64,000 nucleotides of DNA. Source: Diphasiastrum complanatum. Taxonomy: Eukaryota; Streptophyta; Lycopodiopsida; Lycopodiales; Lycopodiaceae. A program made the position numbers and the translations under genes. Numbering within the stretch: position 1 is the first letter of the stretch; each line of letters begins with the position of its first letter. Below the pieces are notes generated by a model. That model was given only the letters and a program-made list of their open reading frames with translations, did not search any database and was not told where the DNA came from. The stretch covers positions 43,368,901-43,432,900 of the forward strand of contig CM055096.1 of NCBI GenBank assembly GCA_029204225.1, read 5' to 3'. This document shows, piece after piece, positions 51,121 to 62,345 of the stretch.

Positions 51121-52690
51121 TCTAATGTCAAAGCGCCCATTTTTGTTTGAATTGAGCCTGCAGATTTACTCTACATTTTATGACAGTCTGCAGGATTACT
51201 CGGCGTTTTAAGAGAGTCTGACCTCTGCAGAAATACTCAGTTTCTACACAGACCAAAGACACCGACCAGCATCTGTCGACTTAGAATTTTTGGTCGAAAA
51301 TATCAATTCACACTTTTCTGAGTTTTCTGCGCACCGAAAATGTCCAATCGGCATTTTTTGGGATTTTTGAAAAGTTTTCTTAGAAAATCTATTGATTGTA
51401 TGACACCAATCGGTGTGACCAGTCTGTTCGTTTTTGTGTCAGCTTTCATTCTAGCACACCGATTGGCACCACAGATCTCCCAGGACAAAGATATTTTAAT
51501 TCAAAGTGGTGAACTTTATTTTTTGAAAAATACAAAGAAAGTAGGAGCGTATTTTGCTTCACACTTGGATCAGAGCGTAACTACAAATGTTTAAGCATGT
51601 TCCAAGTTGTTTAGGAACTAGAACGCATAGATTAAAAGAAGCTTTAGCTTCTGAAAGTTATCAGAACTTTGTATATATATTTCTTCCTTGTATACAAATT
51701 ATAGATAATTAGAAAATATACAATAGATGATTTTTGCTTTCCGCCCAAGTTATGTGTTCTTGGAGTTCTTTGATATACTGCTTACAATAGTTGTAAGTTT
51801 GGCTGATTTCATCTGTGAATGATTGACGTTAATTTACTGAATGCAAATGCTGCTAATGTTTGAAAGATTATGCATCCGTGCAATCTCATTTCTTTTTCAT
51901 TGATCAATATCAGAACTACAGTGGTAGTTCCTGTAGCTTGGGAGAGATTTGATTGCTTGTAGCGGTAGTTGTGACTTACAAGAATCGACTCTATCTAAGC
52001 ATCAATACTGGAATCAGACTTGCGAGCACTGAGCGCGTGTTTATATTCCCACGCAACAATGTTATCAGAGTCTGACTTTCCAACAGTGGTATCAAAGCCT
52101 GATCCACCAAAACTTTCAGAGTGCAAAGTCTGCATTCCAACACAGGCAGAGAACTCCGTGAATGGAAGGAGAAGAATGACAAGGCAGTAGCTGTCGTAGC
52201 ATTTTTAGTAGAAGATAGCATCACTCTCGACCTCTCATCCATCTCTCATGCAAGAGATATGTGGGATAATCAAATAATGCACTTTGAAGACCAGCTTACC
52301 TATCTACGATGGGATGGCAAGGATCTCACAACCTTCATCAAAAAGATGAAGAATCTGTTCCTCTCCTTGCCTAATGCTGGGAAAGAACACGTTGTTTCAC
52401 AAGAAAAGCAGCTCACATACCTTCTACGTGCTCTACGAAGATCATTCCAGACCACCCGAACTCTACTGGCTAAAGATCCTCACATGACTCTTGAAAAGGC
52501 TGTAGATGAGATCAAAGAAGAAGTAGAGGCTCGTGAGCACTATGATGACAAAAATGAGTCAGATCGAGCTCTCTACAACAAGAAAGAACAACAGAAGAAG
52601 TTTCAGCCTAAGAGGGAGTTAGCTCAGAGACAAGAACGGAGTCAGCAGAAAGAGGGAGATCAGGAAGGCAGATGTACAATTCAATTATGA
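51121..52690 (+). pseudogene. gag: Copia-type remnant: 5' LTR end, PBS and partial gag
   Basis: A PBS-like TGGTATCAAAGCC at 52,087-52,099 follows sequence ending TTTCCAACA, as an LTR should; I could not fix the LTR start. The frame 52,121-52,690 carries REWKEKNDKAVAVVAFLVED, SHARDMWDNQI, KQLTYLLRALRRSFQTTRTL and EKAVDEIKEEVEAREHY, typical of copia gag (UBN2), and ends in a Lys/Gln-rich tail without a zinc knuckle. Nothing downstream belongs to pol, so the element is truncated near 52,690. Confidence 0.72.
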
Positions 52691-53024
52691 ATCTAAATTC
52701 CTTCCTCTTGGTCTTTGTCTCTATATCGAATTAGAAGGAATTTGAAGTTGCATTGCTCCGAGTTGAACTATTGTAATGATCGCCAAGTGAAGATCCTCTG
52801 GTTCTTGTTGCATATGCCAAAAAGGACTATTGTGGAACAAAACTACCCAACCAACTGGAAGCAATGTTTACATGAATCGCGTTTGAATCGGATAGGTTAG
52901 GTTCGAACCGTTGAGCCGTTCGAAGCAGTTTTAGAGTTTTTGTACTTCTATTCAAATTTGATTCTTTTTGAGGATAAATCATGATTCACATTATATAAAC
53001 TTAGTAATAACCTAGTATCTGTAG
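52691..53024. other. Intron sequence with GGTTCGAACC-type words
   Basis: No gene. The stretch 52,880-52,930 contains GTTCGAACCGTTGAGCCGTT and related palindromic words, shared in style with 53,936-54,142. Both may belong to one non-autonomous element split by the solo LTR. Confidence 0.4.
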
Positions 53025-53500
53025 GAAATCAAAGTGTCAAGATCGTTCTAACATTCAATCTCCATATACAGGAAGAAGAGGGAGAGGCTTAGGCGCCCTC
53101 AAGGAGAGAGAAAGTAGTAGCAATGCTAGAAAGGGAATGAATCACAAATGAATAATGAGTACATATAAATAGGCCTTCCAAGGGCCTAGACTCTTCCAAA
53201 CCCTAAGTTTATCTACTACTAATTATAGGGCACCCTCAAAAGTGTCATATAAACTTAGTAATAACCTAGTATCTGTAGGAAATCAAAGTGTCAAGATCGT
53301 TCTAACATTCAATCTCCATATACAGGAAGAAGAGGGAGAGGCTTAGGCGCCCTCAAGGAGAGAGAAAGTAGTAGCAATGCTAGAAAGGGAATGAATCACA
53401 AATGAATAATGAGTACATATAAATAGGCCTTCCAAGGGCCTAGACTCTTCCAAACCCTAAGTTTATCTACTACTAATTATAGGGCACCCTCAAAAGTCAA
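52993..53500. repeat. 254-bp tandem duplication across the solo LTR boundary
   Basis: Two apparently identical copies of 254 bp (52,993-53,246 and 53,247-53,500). Each contains 32 bp of host flank, the target duplication GTATC and the first 217 bp of the LTR. The duplication therefore happened after the LTR inserted, and recently. Confidence 0.93.
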
Positions 53501-53693
53501 GATAGGGCCCCTTAACATAATTAGACTTTACTTGGACCCACGAGTTATTACTAGACCGAAATTGGGTCCAACTTAGCTAAAACTAACTTAACATGGTCTA
53601 AATAATAAACCTAACCCATGGTTACACAAGTCTCGACCTTTTGGGTCAAAGTAACCTATGGGAAACTAACATTATCATTTATTATTTCTAACA
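53030..53693. repeat. Solo LTR related to copia-1, with internal tandem duplication
   Basis: It starts TGTAGGAAATC and ends TATTTCTAACA, with a perfect target duplication GTATC at 53,025-53,029 and 53,694-53,698. The end block CTCGACCTTTTGGGTCAAAG is shared with copia-1 LTRs. No internal sequence remains, as expected after LTR-LTR recombination. The unit 52,993-53,246 is repeated at 53,247-53,500. Confidence 0.88.
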
Positions 53694-53935
53694 GTATCAA
53701 GCTAAGTTGGGGTCCGGGGATGTCCGTATTATGTAAAGCTAGCATGATCGTTCATTGATCCATCTTGATATAGGGAATATTCCTAGGTCCTAGGGGCTTA
53801 TATATACTTGTAGGAACTCACCCTCCTCCCAAACTATTTTCCAATTTTCGATTGTCGGAATCCTCTCCTCTTGTATTCAGTCATCGTGGCTCGGGGGAGA
53901 AGTTGATTGGTGTTTCTCTTGGCTTCCAGATAATG

Positions 53936-54142
53936 TTTGCTCAAATTGCGGTTCGAACCAAGATTCGTGGTTCGAATCAGCCCGTTTGAACCACTAGAAC
54001 TGCTATTTCCACGCCCAGGCTTGAGGAGAGACAACATGTTTGCTCAAATTGCGGTTCAACCCAAGATTTGTAGTTTGAACCTGCCGGTTCAAACCGATCA
54101 AACTGCTATTTCGATGCCTAGGCCCGAGAAGAGAAGAAACAT
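53936..54142. repeat. Two tandem units of about 103 bp with GGTTCGAACC palindromes
   Basis: Both units begin TGTTTGCTCAAATTGCGGTT and contain a run of GGTTCGAACC / GGTTTGAACC-type words, then ACTGCTATTTC and a purine-rich end. They are about 75 percent alike. No coding function is seen. Confidence 0.7.
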
Positions 54143-54149
54143 GTTTTTT

Positions 54150-55290
54150 AACGTGTTTCTGGGAGAAGAGAAGAGCGGAGAAGAGGAGAGGGAGTGAGAT
54201 CTAAGAGCCAATAAATCTAGTATCTACTAGTAGGCTGTTAATACTACCATCATTGAGGAGTCAAGACTCAGGAGGGAACGACATAGGGAGGACTCATGAG
54301 AGGATATATTGTTGTTTTGTAATTTGTAAATTTCTGATGAGCCCTTAGCCTTTGATTCTATTAAATAACATATGCTTATCTAATATCTAGACTCCAGAGT
54401 CCAGAGGTTGAGAGATCTCCACTTCTCACAAGTGAGTCAGTGACTAAACAATGGACACGTCACACAAATTTGGGGCAATTATGGATTTAAACAAGAGGCC
54501 CAAGGCTGATGGGAGTCGGGACATTTTAGATTTCAATTCTCAAGAACCATGCATATATAGCCATCAAACACCTTGCACTAGCTCCACATGTTCTAATGGT
54601 AATTACGCCTGGGCTCTCACAAGGTTATTAATTACATTTCTGGCCTAGTCTGGAATGGCGAGGCGTAACTAATAAACTCGTACATTGGAGTACCGAATAT
54701 CCATGTCAAGGACTATCTTGAATCCTCGGACATGGACGTGACAACTATCATATATGTACTAAGTGCAAATACGTGTGGTCAATGCTGCCTTCAAGTACAT
54801 AACAAGAAATGATGGTGTGGCCATTTGATGAAAATAGCAAGAGAGGCATAAGAGGTTTGATAGAGAAAGATATTTGCCTTGCATCTTTGGCAATGTGCAG
54901 GAATCCAATATAGGTAGTACTTGTTCCTCTCCTCATACATACGGGAGAGTTTTTATATCCTCTCCTTCTTGGCAGCATGAAGTGGTACCAATATAAAACT
55001 CTAGATAGTGTAAAGATGGGTACAAAAATTGAATTGTTTATAGAAATATGCTTTATAAGGCCATGCCTTTAATAAAAAAGTAGGCTCCATCCCACGAAGT
55101 CCTACAGGAGTATCCCTCTCAATTTTTGAGTTTAAGAATAAGATCATTCACTGCCAAGAGAAAGAGAAAGAGAGATGCTGTATTACATATTTGATTTTTG
55201 ATTCTATACATTAAAGATCTCATATTTGATGTATGTGCAGGACTGACTTCAAAAGCTAAACAAGTTGAAAATTTTTTACATGTATGGCAG
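54150..55290. other. Intron sequence without recognised element
   Basis: No gene or known repeat. It ends at the splice acceptor of the Cys-rich PSD exon. Confidence 0.5.
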
Positions 55291-55446
55291 GACTCACCTG
55301 ATAAATCAATGTCCAGTCTGCGGAGAAGATATCCGTAAATTGGATGCTCTCAATAGTATGGTCCATTTAAGCCTTTGCTTTGATGAGGGTTCTGGAAATG
55401 AGACAATGACTGGAGGATTTTTGACTGAAAAGCAGGCCACCTATGG
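55291..55446 (+). CDS. PSD: Phosphatidylserine decarboxylase exon (Cys-rich start of enzyme part)
   Basis: Between TATGGCAG and GTAAGG, phase 2 in and phase 2 out. It encodes THLINQCPVCGEDIRKLDAL, HLSLCFDEGSGNETMTGGFL and TEKQATYG. This matches the plant PSD2/3 segment NNCPVCGE...H.TLCFDEGTGNQMTGGFLT, with the CPVC zinc-ribbon-like cysteines conserved. The codon split GG|A joins perfectly to the next exon, 5 kb downstream. Confidence 0.9.
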
Positions 55447-57369
55447 GTAAGGATGATGTAAAATAAATGTGTCTTGAAAAGAAACTTTGCTTGCAGCTCT
55501 CAGCCAGTGTCAATTTGATTTTTAGAGGCAATTTTATTCTATATAACATCAGCATGCAATATGTTTTTGGTTCAAGTAGCAAATGTTGCAGGAAAAAAGT
55601 TCAGATCATTATTTTTCTCACTTTTTTTTCTCTTATCCTAACTTGCAACAGCAAGCCTAGATATTAACTCATTCATCTAAAGATATCACCTAGTCAAGCA
55701 TAAACGGTTCTTACATCAACATGATCTTTGGGAGGCCCGACCAAAAGCTGGTGAAGCTCATCTTCATGTCATGTGATCTTCCACTGTAGTTTAAGGTTTC
55801 TCGCTCGTCACATTTTTCAGTTTCTGTATTATTCTTAGAGTTTTTTTCTCATTCTCTTGCAGTTAATATATTCACCATACTTCATTTTATCATTTTAATC
55901 TTAACAGTTGCTAGTCATGAGTGAGGGGCTACATCTTTCTGTGGGTGTTAATTTTCAGATGCCTTTGCAATCTCTTTTATCAGACTGCGCTTCATTGATA
56001 TCTCAACTGACATCAAGAACTACAAAATCTTGTATGCTCTAACGAGTATCTTTTTGAGCTACAGCCTGTTTCTCTTTAACATAAGTCTTCCTCAGAATCC
56101 TTATGTTATATTATTACAAGCATATGCTATGTGATGCAAAGTGCAAAAACAAAATTCTACAAGCATTATAGTAAATGAACAAGGTTGCTTTTTGTAATTT
56201 GTTTAGTAACTTGGGGTATCCCTAGAGTGCGATTTACATTTACTTTTCACAAACATGAGTGAAGCTCTTTCGAGCTACATTTGAAGTCATTTAGAGTGTG
56301 GCATTCCTCAAAGTTGTATTCATTCAAATAATTATTATCTTGCACCATATGGGCTCCTCATCATGTGATGTCTAGATTCTTCACCACTGGAAAGTTAAAT
56401 CTACATCATTGACCTTGCAAAGTGCCATTTTGAGAGAGTCTACCTAACTAATAATTGCAATTAATTTCTATTGATGGATGTATGTATCCCCAAATTGCAT
56501 GTGTGTATACCCATATTGCATGAAGTCCCTTAAGAATTGACAAAGCTAGACCTAATAGATTTTGCAGAAGGAAACTCTTCAACCTTTTTTGTGGAATAGC
56601 AAAATGTACTGTGAGAGTAGACCTAATAGATTTTGCAAAAGGAAACTTTTCTAGTTTGTCGGATATCACAATGTTCTATGGGGGTAGAGAACAATGGAGC
56701 ATATTTCAAACCTGAAAGAAATAGCATGTTCCATTTTATTTTCTAGCTAAGTACAAGATATACCGCTAGACCATTAATCCAAGACAAACAAATTTTCCCT
56801 TTTCTTGAGTGCCTGGTGTCCATCTTCAGTTCTTTGAGAAAACCATACTTTTCTTTCTGAAATAAAAAAATAGAGTACATGAATCTTGATTTGGGATCAT
56901 CAACCCACCCTCAAGGAGTTGGAATGCAAATGGCAACAAAGAGATTTTAGAAACAAAGATGCATGCACTCTCTATGTCAGCATAGCTACCCCTTGAGGTG
57001 CACAACAATGGCTCATGGAAATCTTTGATCAAGAGTGTAGAATGAACAAGAAAGTAATGCAATTAAGTTGCTTGTTTGGGTTGCTTATTTTATGTATAGA
57101 TCATGATCAAGATTGTTGGACTATTTCTGGGATTATAAGATTGATACAATGTTGTTGCTATCTCCAACAACCCGTCCTTGAAAGTGTGTTTAGGGTTTAA
57201 GGGGGCAAATTTTGAATAGGTTCAACGTGAAGAGACTAGTTCGCAATCTACCTCTAGTGTTTTGCTTGTGTGAATGTTGAATGATGTTAGCATTGCTGAA
57301 ATAGACTCAAGGTTCAGGAGAAGCTTATATTCCTGACTTTTACTTGAGTTTTTAGGGTTGTGAGTGCGA
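55447..57369. other. Intron sequence, small tandem repeat at 56,547-56,660
   Basis: This is mostly unrecognised AT-rich intron. AGACCTAATAGATTTTGCA and the following GGAAACT occur twice, about 69 bp apart (about 56,550 and 56,619). No coding sequence is supported. Confidence 0.5.
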
Positions 57370-57910
57370 GGGAGAGAGGGAGAGAGAGAGAGAGAAGAAG
57401 AAGAAAGAAGAAATCTCATTAATGTCTTTTCCATGCTACAAGGCATATAAGACCAAAGGGGTACATCATAAGAGCTGGAACTCGGACGGAACAATGTTGT
57501 CAACAGAAAAACTAAATTAAAACGTAATTCGCTCCGTAAAAAAGCTCATCTCTCGCACAAGAGAGGAAATAAATGACTGTGACTCAAACATCTCTCACCT
57601 AGGGGAGGGAGAAGCATCTCTCACCGGGCGTCCGTCTCGAAAGAGAGCCCGTATACTATTGGCCTTAGCATCTATGATAATTTTCTTTCTCTCAGTCCAT
57701 TGAATGGGCCTCAAGTCTTCATCCATAAAAATAGTAGATCCTTTTAGGCAGCCTCGTTTATGTAGAACCTTTTGACGAAGCAAAGCATCCTTGAAACGCA
57801 GAAACACTATAGTGGATTGGAGCTTACCCACCCAAGCAGCAGATATGAGATCCTCTTTGAGACCAAAGGTGGAGTGAATGAAAGCATTTGCCTCAGCCAC
57901 GAGGTCCTTA
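57370..57910 (-). mobile_element. ORF1-only LINE derivative
   Basis: The minus-strand element has an open frame of 101 residues (57,595-57,900): IHSTFGLKEDLISAAWVGK, STIVFLRFKDALLRQKVLHK, STIFMDEDLRPIQWTERKK and RDGRPVRDASPSPR. This is the C-terminal half of the L1-like ORF1 seen in LINE G. It ends in a stop and is followed not by ORF2 but by about 180 bp of 3' UTR with the family 3' end (CTTATATGCCTTG, CATGGAAAAGACATTAATG) and a (TTC)n(TC)n tail at 57,371-57,410. ORF2 has been removed cleanly, or never belonged to this derivative. The left edge at about 57,910 abuts a gypsy fragment. Confidence 0.78.
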
Positions 57911-57929
57911 GCCGCAAAAGAAGCTCCTC

Positions 57930-59745
57930 GGTCTCTCTGCCCTTGGTATGTGGTTGCACTTTTCCTGTTCTTCTATTCCTCACTTATGTGCTTGGTGTGT
58001 ACTTTGAGATTGTACTTGTGGCTAGTTCTGATGGGTCATTTGATTCTCCATCCGTTTTTGCTCCATCTATGATGACTTGATATGTCCATATGAGGTCCTC
58101 CTAAATGAGTATTTCCAGCTACGGTTTCTCCGTTGAGGCCTCTACTATTCTTAGATTTGCTTCTATTGCTTTCATGCATCATGTTTTTTTAGATGATGCG
58201 TCGCTTTTCTAGACCTTATGGATCTCTTGGCATGATGATCTTCTCGTGATATGTGCCGTCAGGGTACCGTGTGCCATTGCTACTTCTCATTCATGGGCCT
58301 TATGGATACCTTGGCTTGTGACCATGTCGGTGCACATTTCTCCATTCTAGCTATCCTTCGTCAGAACGATCTCTTTATGCTTCATGTTTCCTGGCATATC
58401 GCTTGGTCTTCCATGATATTGCAGCGTGACTGTTGTTTTGCTTATGTTCCTACTCCTTGGTGCTGGTCTTCTGATGCTGCTATCCTTTCTTGGGGCACCT
58501 ATATCGTTGAGTTTGCACATATGGTGGATGGTTCTGTTCATGATTGGGCTCAACATTTGTGTTTTGTAGAATATAGTTATAATAGTTCAGTTAGTACTGA
58601 CACATGTGTGTCTCCATTTCTGCTGGCTAATGGATATTCTCCGCTGCTACCAGGTATTCCACCCCCTCCTGATGATGTTCCTATTAATTTATCTTCTTTT
58701 CTTACTAGCTCTCATGATTCTATTGTGCAAGCACAACAATGTTTTGGCGCGAGCAGCTCAACATCGTTATAAGTCCTTAATTGATCATCATAGGTCTTTT
58801 CTAGAGTTTGCTTGGGCCAGTCTATTTATGTTCGTTTACCTTTTGCACATCATAAGTTTGTACAGGGTCGTTCTCTTACTGAGAGATTGTCTGTACGTTA
58901 CTATGGTCCCTGATTGTGGAAAAACTTAGCCCTGTTACTTATTGTTTATAGTTACCTGCTACTACTCGTGCTTGTGACATTTTTCATGTTAGTCTACTTC
59001 GTTTGTCTCTTTTTCCCGGTGAACCTTGTGATCCTTAGTTTCCTACTGATCTTGAACTTTGTCCATTTTTACCTACCGCTATTTTACAAGTTCGGGTAGT
59101 TTTACGTCGTTGTTGTCGTCTTGTACATTTTTTTTGGTCCAATGGGACGGTTGTTCAATTGATTAAGGAAAATGGAAGTCTTTCGATGTTTTTGCCCACT
59201 CACCTTTATTGCAGGAACAAACTCGTTTTCTCCATGCATTGGTATGCGACACCACTATTTCTAATCCTGATGTCGCACCCTTTATTCTTGCTGACGTGGG
59301 TGTTGTTCCACCTCTGGATATTGCACTTGATTCATCTGATCTTATTCCTGTTGGTGATTTCCATGATGTTGGTGTCCCTAATTTTGATGTTGTTGCTATC
59401 ATCCCTCCTGTTGCTCTTTCAAATATTGATGGTCCTGATGCTCTTGCTGCTCCTGCTCTTGATTCTTCATTACTTGTTGATGATGATACCCAGTCGCTCG
59501 ATGAACTCCATTGCTTACATACTGATCTAGTCTTATCATCTACTAGAATTGAGATTAATAATTCTCTTTGCTTTCTTGTACTGAAAGTGGATATCCGCGG
59601 CTGTAGGGAATTTTGCTTTTGGACTGACACCACTGGCACGAAATGTATAACCTAGGAAAGAAAACGACAACACAACAGTACTAAAGTAGCTCTAGTAGTT
59701 AAAATTTTATAGCCCACATTGAGGGCAATGTTTTAGAAGGGGGGA
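57930..59745 (+). pseudogene. Second Gypsy-AG-like copy: unusual region and integrase C-terminus
   Basis: The + strand stretch 57,950-58,070 encodes FLTYVLGVYFEIVLVASSDG then SFDSPSVFAPS, matching the unusual internal region of Gypsy-AG (FLTCAPGVYFGITLAASSDG). The stretch 58,500-58,720 encodes an integrase part (HDWAQHLCFVEYSYNSS, SPFLLANGYSPLLPG). The stretch 58,760-59,020 encodes HRYKSLIDHHRSFLEFAWG, FVQGRSLTERLSVRYYGP and RACDIFHVSLLRL. There are frequent stops. The stretch 59,209-59,655 is an open frame of 148 residues with acidic-hydrophobic repeats and no known domain. The element ends in a polypurine tract at 59,735-59,745 (GAAGGGGGG). Confidence 0.75.
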
Positions 59746-60150
59746 GCTTTATGGACATGCATTATAGTCCATACTTCTCTACTTCCAACAATATTAGTGG
59801 ACATGCAGTTTATATTACATGTGACGGGCCTAGAAATACTATTTTACATGGTTTTATATTTTTGGCCTTAATTTTTGAATTTCACTTTCCCTCCAAATCA
59901 GTATGAAGGGAAGTAGGGTTTGTTCATTATAAATAGCCTCTAAGGTTGGTCATTTGCTAGTTTTGATCATTTAAATCTTGGGCTTTTTGTTGTAGGGTCG
60001 AGTTGCACTATCTTGGAGATCTGCCTGAGCTATCGGCAGCCATTGATATTCATACAGTCTCTTAGTTGGAGAATGCTATATGAATGACTTTTGCTGTTTT
60101 TTATGCATCATTGATACTAATACCTGTGAATCTGTTCATAACAAGTATAT
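59746..60150 (+). repeat. Probable 3' LTR of the second Gypsy-AG-like copy
   Basis: It starts AGCTTTATGGACATGC directly after the polypurine tract, like AGTTATGGAC in Gypsy-AG, so the LTR again starts with AG. It contains TTCATTATAAATAGCC (TATA-like) at about 59,925. The 3' edge is not determined and no second LTR is present. Confidence 0.6.
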
Positions 60151-60519
60151 TATTGACAACAATAAAAGGTTCTGTGAAGAATCAGCATGCATGAAAATTT
60201 CCAGACTAGTTTCTTTTGTGAAACCTCTAGCTCCAAAAAATATGTAGTCAATAATTACACTCTTTTGTTGTATAAATATCTTAATATATTCCTTTGGCTT
60301 CCTTTGTCTATTTTTCTGAGAGATGTTGATGCATGGTATATGAATATTCTACTTGGTTCTGATCATGCACAATTATAGAAAGTACAAATTTTTGGCAATA
60401 AGTATATACTTCTAAAATTCTCTCATGTTTTGAATCTTAGATACATTTATTTACTAACTGTAACAAAAAAATACAATCCATTTGTCAACAATTCATTTAC
60501 TGCTCGAGACCCGCTACAG

Positions 60520-60604
60520 ATGGCTCTTCAAGATCAGCGAATGGGTGAATGTCTCAACTTATGATGTCGGATTAAAATCAGGGGCCAATGCAGGACATAT
60601 TCTG
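60520..60604 (+). CDS. PSD: Phosphatidylserine decarboxylase exon (enzyme N-terminal region)
   Basis: After CCGCTACAG, it encodes WLFKISEWVNVSTYDVGLKS then GANAGHIL, up to the donor GTAAGC at 60,605. Plant PSD2/3 have WMFKLSEW...STYDVGLN.G..A.HI at this point. The exon is intact and in phase. I found no further exon (family pattern VIDRKTKRLVEE) between 60,605 and 64,000, so the rest, with the LGST self-cleavage site, lies beyond the window. Confidence 0.88.
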
Positions 60605-60734
60605 GTAAGCATTTGGTATACCTGGAACTAGTTATGTGTTGGTAACTTGTCACATGTTTATTCATTCTATTTTTGAGTTTGGCTTCACCCCGTGATTTTT
60701 GTTACTTTCAACAAGCAGTAATTGCATGGTATAT

Positions 60735-61660
60735 AATCATTGTACATGCCACATAACTGATTCAACTATAAGTGCAGACAGAAATTCTGCATATGAACAG
60801 AGGCTGACAAAATTTTCATAGGCCACTCAAAACTTGCAGCCTTTGCCCAAAAATTCAGAACAAAAAAAGGTCGTATAAATCTACTGCATAAGTCCAGCAA
60901 TCTGGGGTCAATAATGCCATTCATTGATGCCAACTTAAACAAAGAGCCACTACCCAAAAAATTAAAGTGAACAACCTGCTTGGCCATAAAAAACAAACGA
61001 GTTTAAGTATGAATTGGAGCGACTGTCTCAATAAGTAACCCAAAATTTTAATCATTGCCGACCCATTATCACTCACTCTGATCCCACAGATAGTACCAAA
61101 AAGCAGTATCACTCAAGTCTCAGTATCCTGCAAGTACTTTCTATCATAAGAAAAGATGAGCTCCTAGCTTGCAAGGCCTTTAAAATATCTCTATTTTGGA
61201 GGTTTTTAAGAATGCAAGAAATCATCAGGTTAGGATATTGTGTGTCATTGTGCATGTCGCATGATTGATTGAGCTATAAGTACGGACACAAATTTGCCTA
61301 TGACATAGAGGCTGACGAAAGTTTTACAGCCCACAACATGCAGTCTCTGCGCAAAAATTTAGCACAAAAGGTGAATAAATCTACTGCATAAGGTCAACCA
61401 TCTGGTGCTGTTAATGACATTTAATGATGTTACCTTAAACAAAGGCACACTACCCTGAAACTTGAAGTAAACACTCTTAGCTTCAAATAAGAAACGAGCT
61501 TAAGTATGAATAGGAGCAACTGTCCAAATGAGTCACGAGAATTTATTGTCATTGCTGACTCATTATCATTCAACATCCTGCAGGTGCTTTCTATTGTAGC
61601 TTGCAAGGCCTTTCAGGCTTCTCTGTTATGCAAATAATCATCGGATTATGAGTGTTACTT
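60735..61660. repeat. Diverged tandem duplication, unit about 505 bp
   Basis: The sequence starting CATTGTACATGCC at about 60,741 repeats from CATTGTGCATGTC at about 61,246, with matching blocks (AGAGGCTGAC, TAAATCTACTGCATAAG, TTAAGTATGAAT, CATTGCYGACYCATTATCA) in the same order over 400 bp at roughly three-quarters identity. It has no coding potential and lies just downstream of the last visible PSD exon. Confidence 0.8.
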
Positions 61661-62024
61661 ATCATTGGAGTTTCTTTGCATTGAAACCGCAAGACACTGA
61701 GCTAACTTGGAATAAATTTTGCGGTAACAAAAAGTATGCATGTCTTACTATAATGACAATCAGAGTCACATTTAGTGGCATTGTTAGTTTGTGAGAGTGG
61801 ACATGCAAGGGTTGAAGAACCAATTCTATTCTTCCCCATTAGAAATAGTTTTTCCTATGAATTATCATCAAGAATCTGCAAGTTACACATACTAGGTTTT
61901 GTTTGCCATCATTGATCTCCCTTCACAACATCCATAAGTTGAAATTAACCACTGTGCTTACGACTTCTTAAGTTCTTATACATCCTCTGCATGCTGTGGT
62001 AAATGCACATGATCAATTGAACTT

Positions 62025-62030
<6 letters not shown>

Positions 62031-62055
<25 letters not shown>

Positions 62056-62345
62056 GATATATGGGTGACTTGACTCTACCACAATATTTAGAGTTGCGCT
62101 TTTCACAGTCTCATATGGATACTTCTGAGTTCTCACATCAGCTTCAGGTGGACATATGTAGATCCCAGGAGATCCCTAGGGAAAACATGATATGCTAGTT
62201 ATGTAGTTTACGTGAGGTTCAGTCGAAGGAGCATAGTTTCTTCCAATGTCACGTATTATGAGATCAGAGGGAGATATTCTTGTTGGTTTTTGGACCAGCT
62301 AACTACACTCCGCTCACTGAATTGACATGAGGATCAGAGCATTGG
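62031..62345 (+). pseudogene. LINE fragment (zinc-knuckle C-terminus), preceded by (TC)n
   Basis: The + strand stretch encodes LTLPQYLELRFSQSHMDTSE and LCSLREVQSKEHSFFQCHVL with two internal stops. It matches the C-terminal region of LINE C (VLPQYLTSESSHSLCF, LCSLREVESEEHF). The fragment starts immediately after a (TC)n run of about 21 bp at 62,031-62,051, the same arrangement as for LINEs A, C and G, here on the other strand and away from the train. Confidence 0.78.

Noticed and set aside
59163-59639. 158-residue antisense ORF
   Set aside because: Opposite a degenerate gypsy fragment; no recognisable domain and composition follows the + strand frame.
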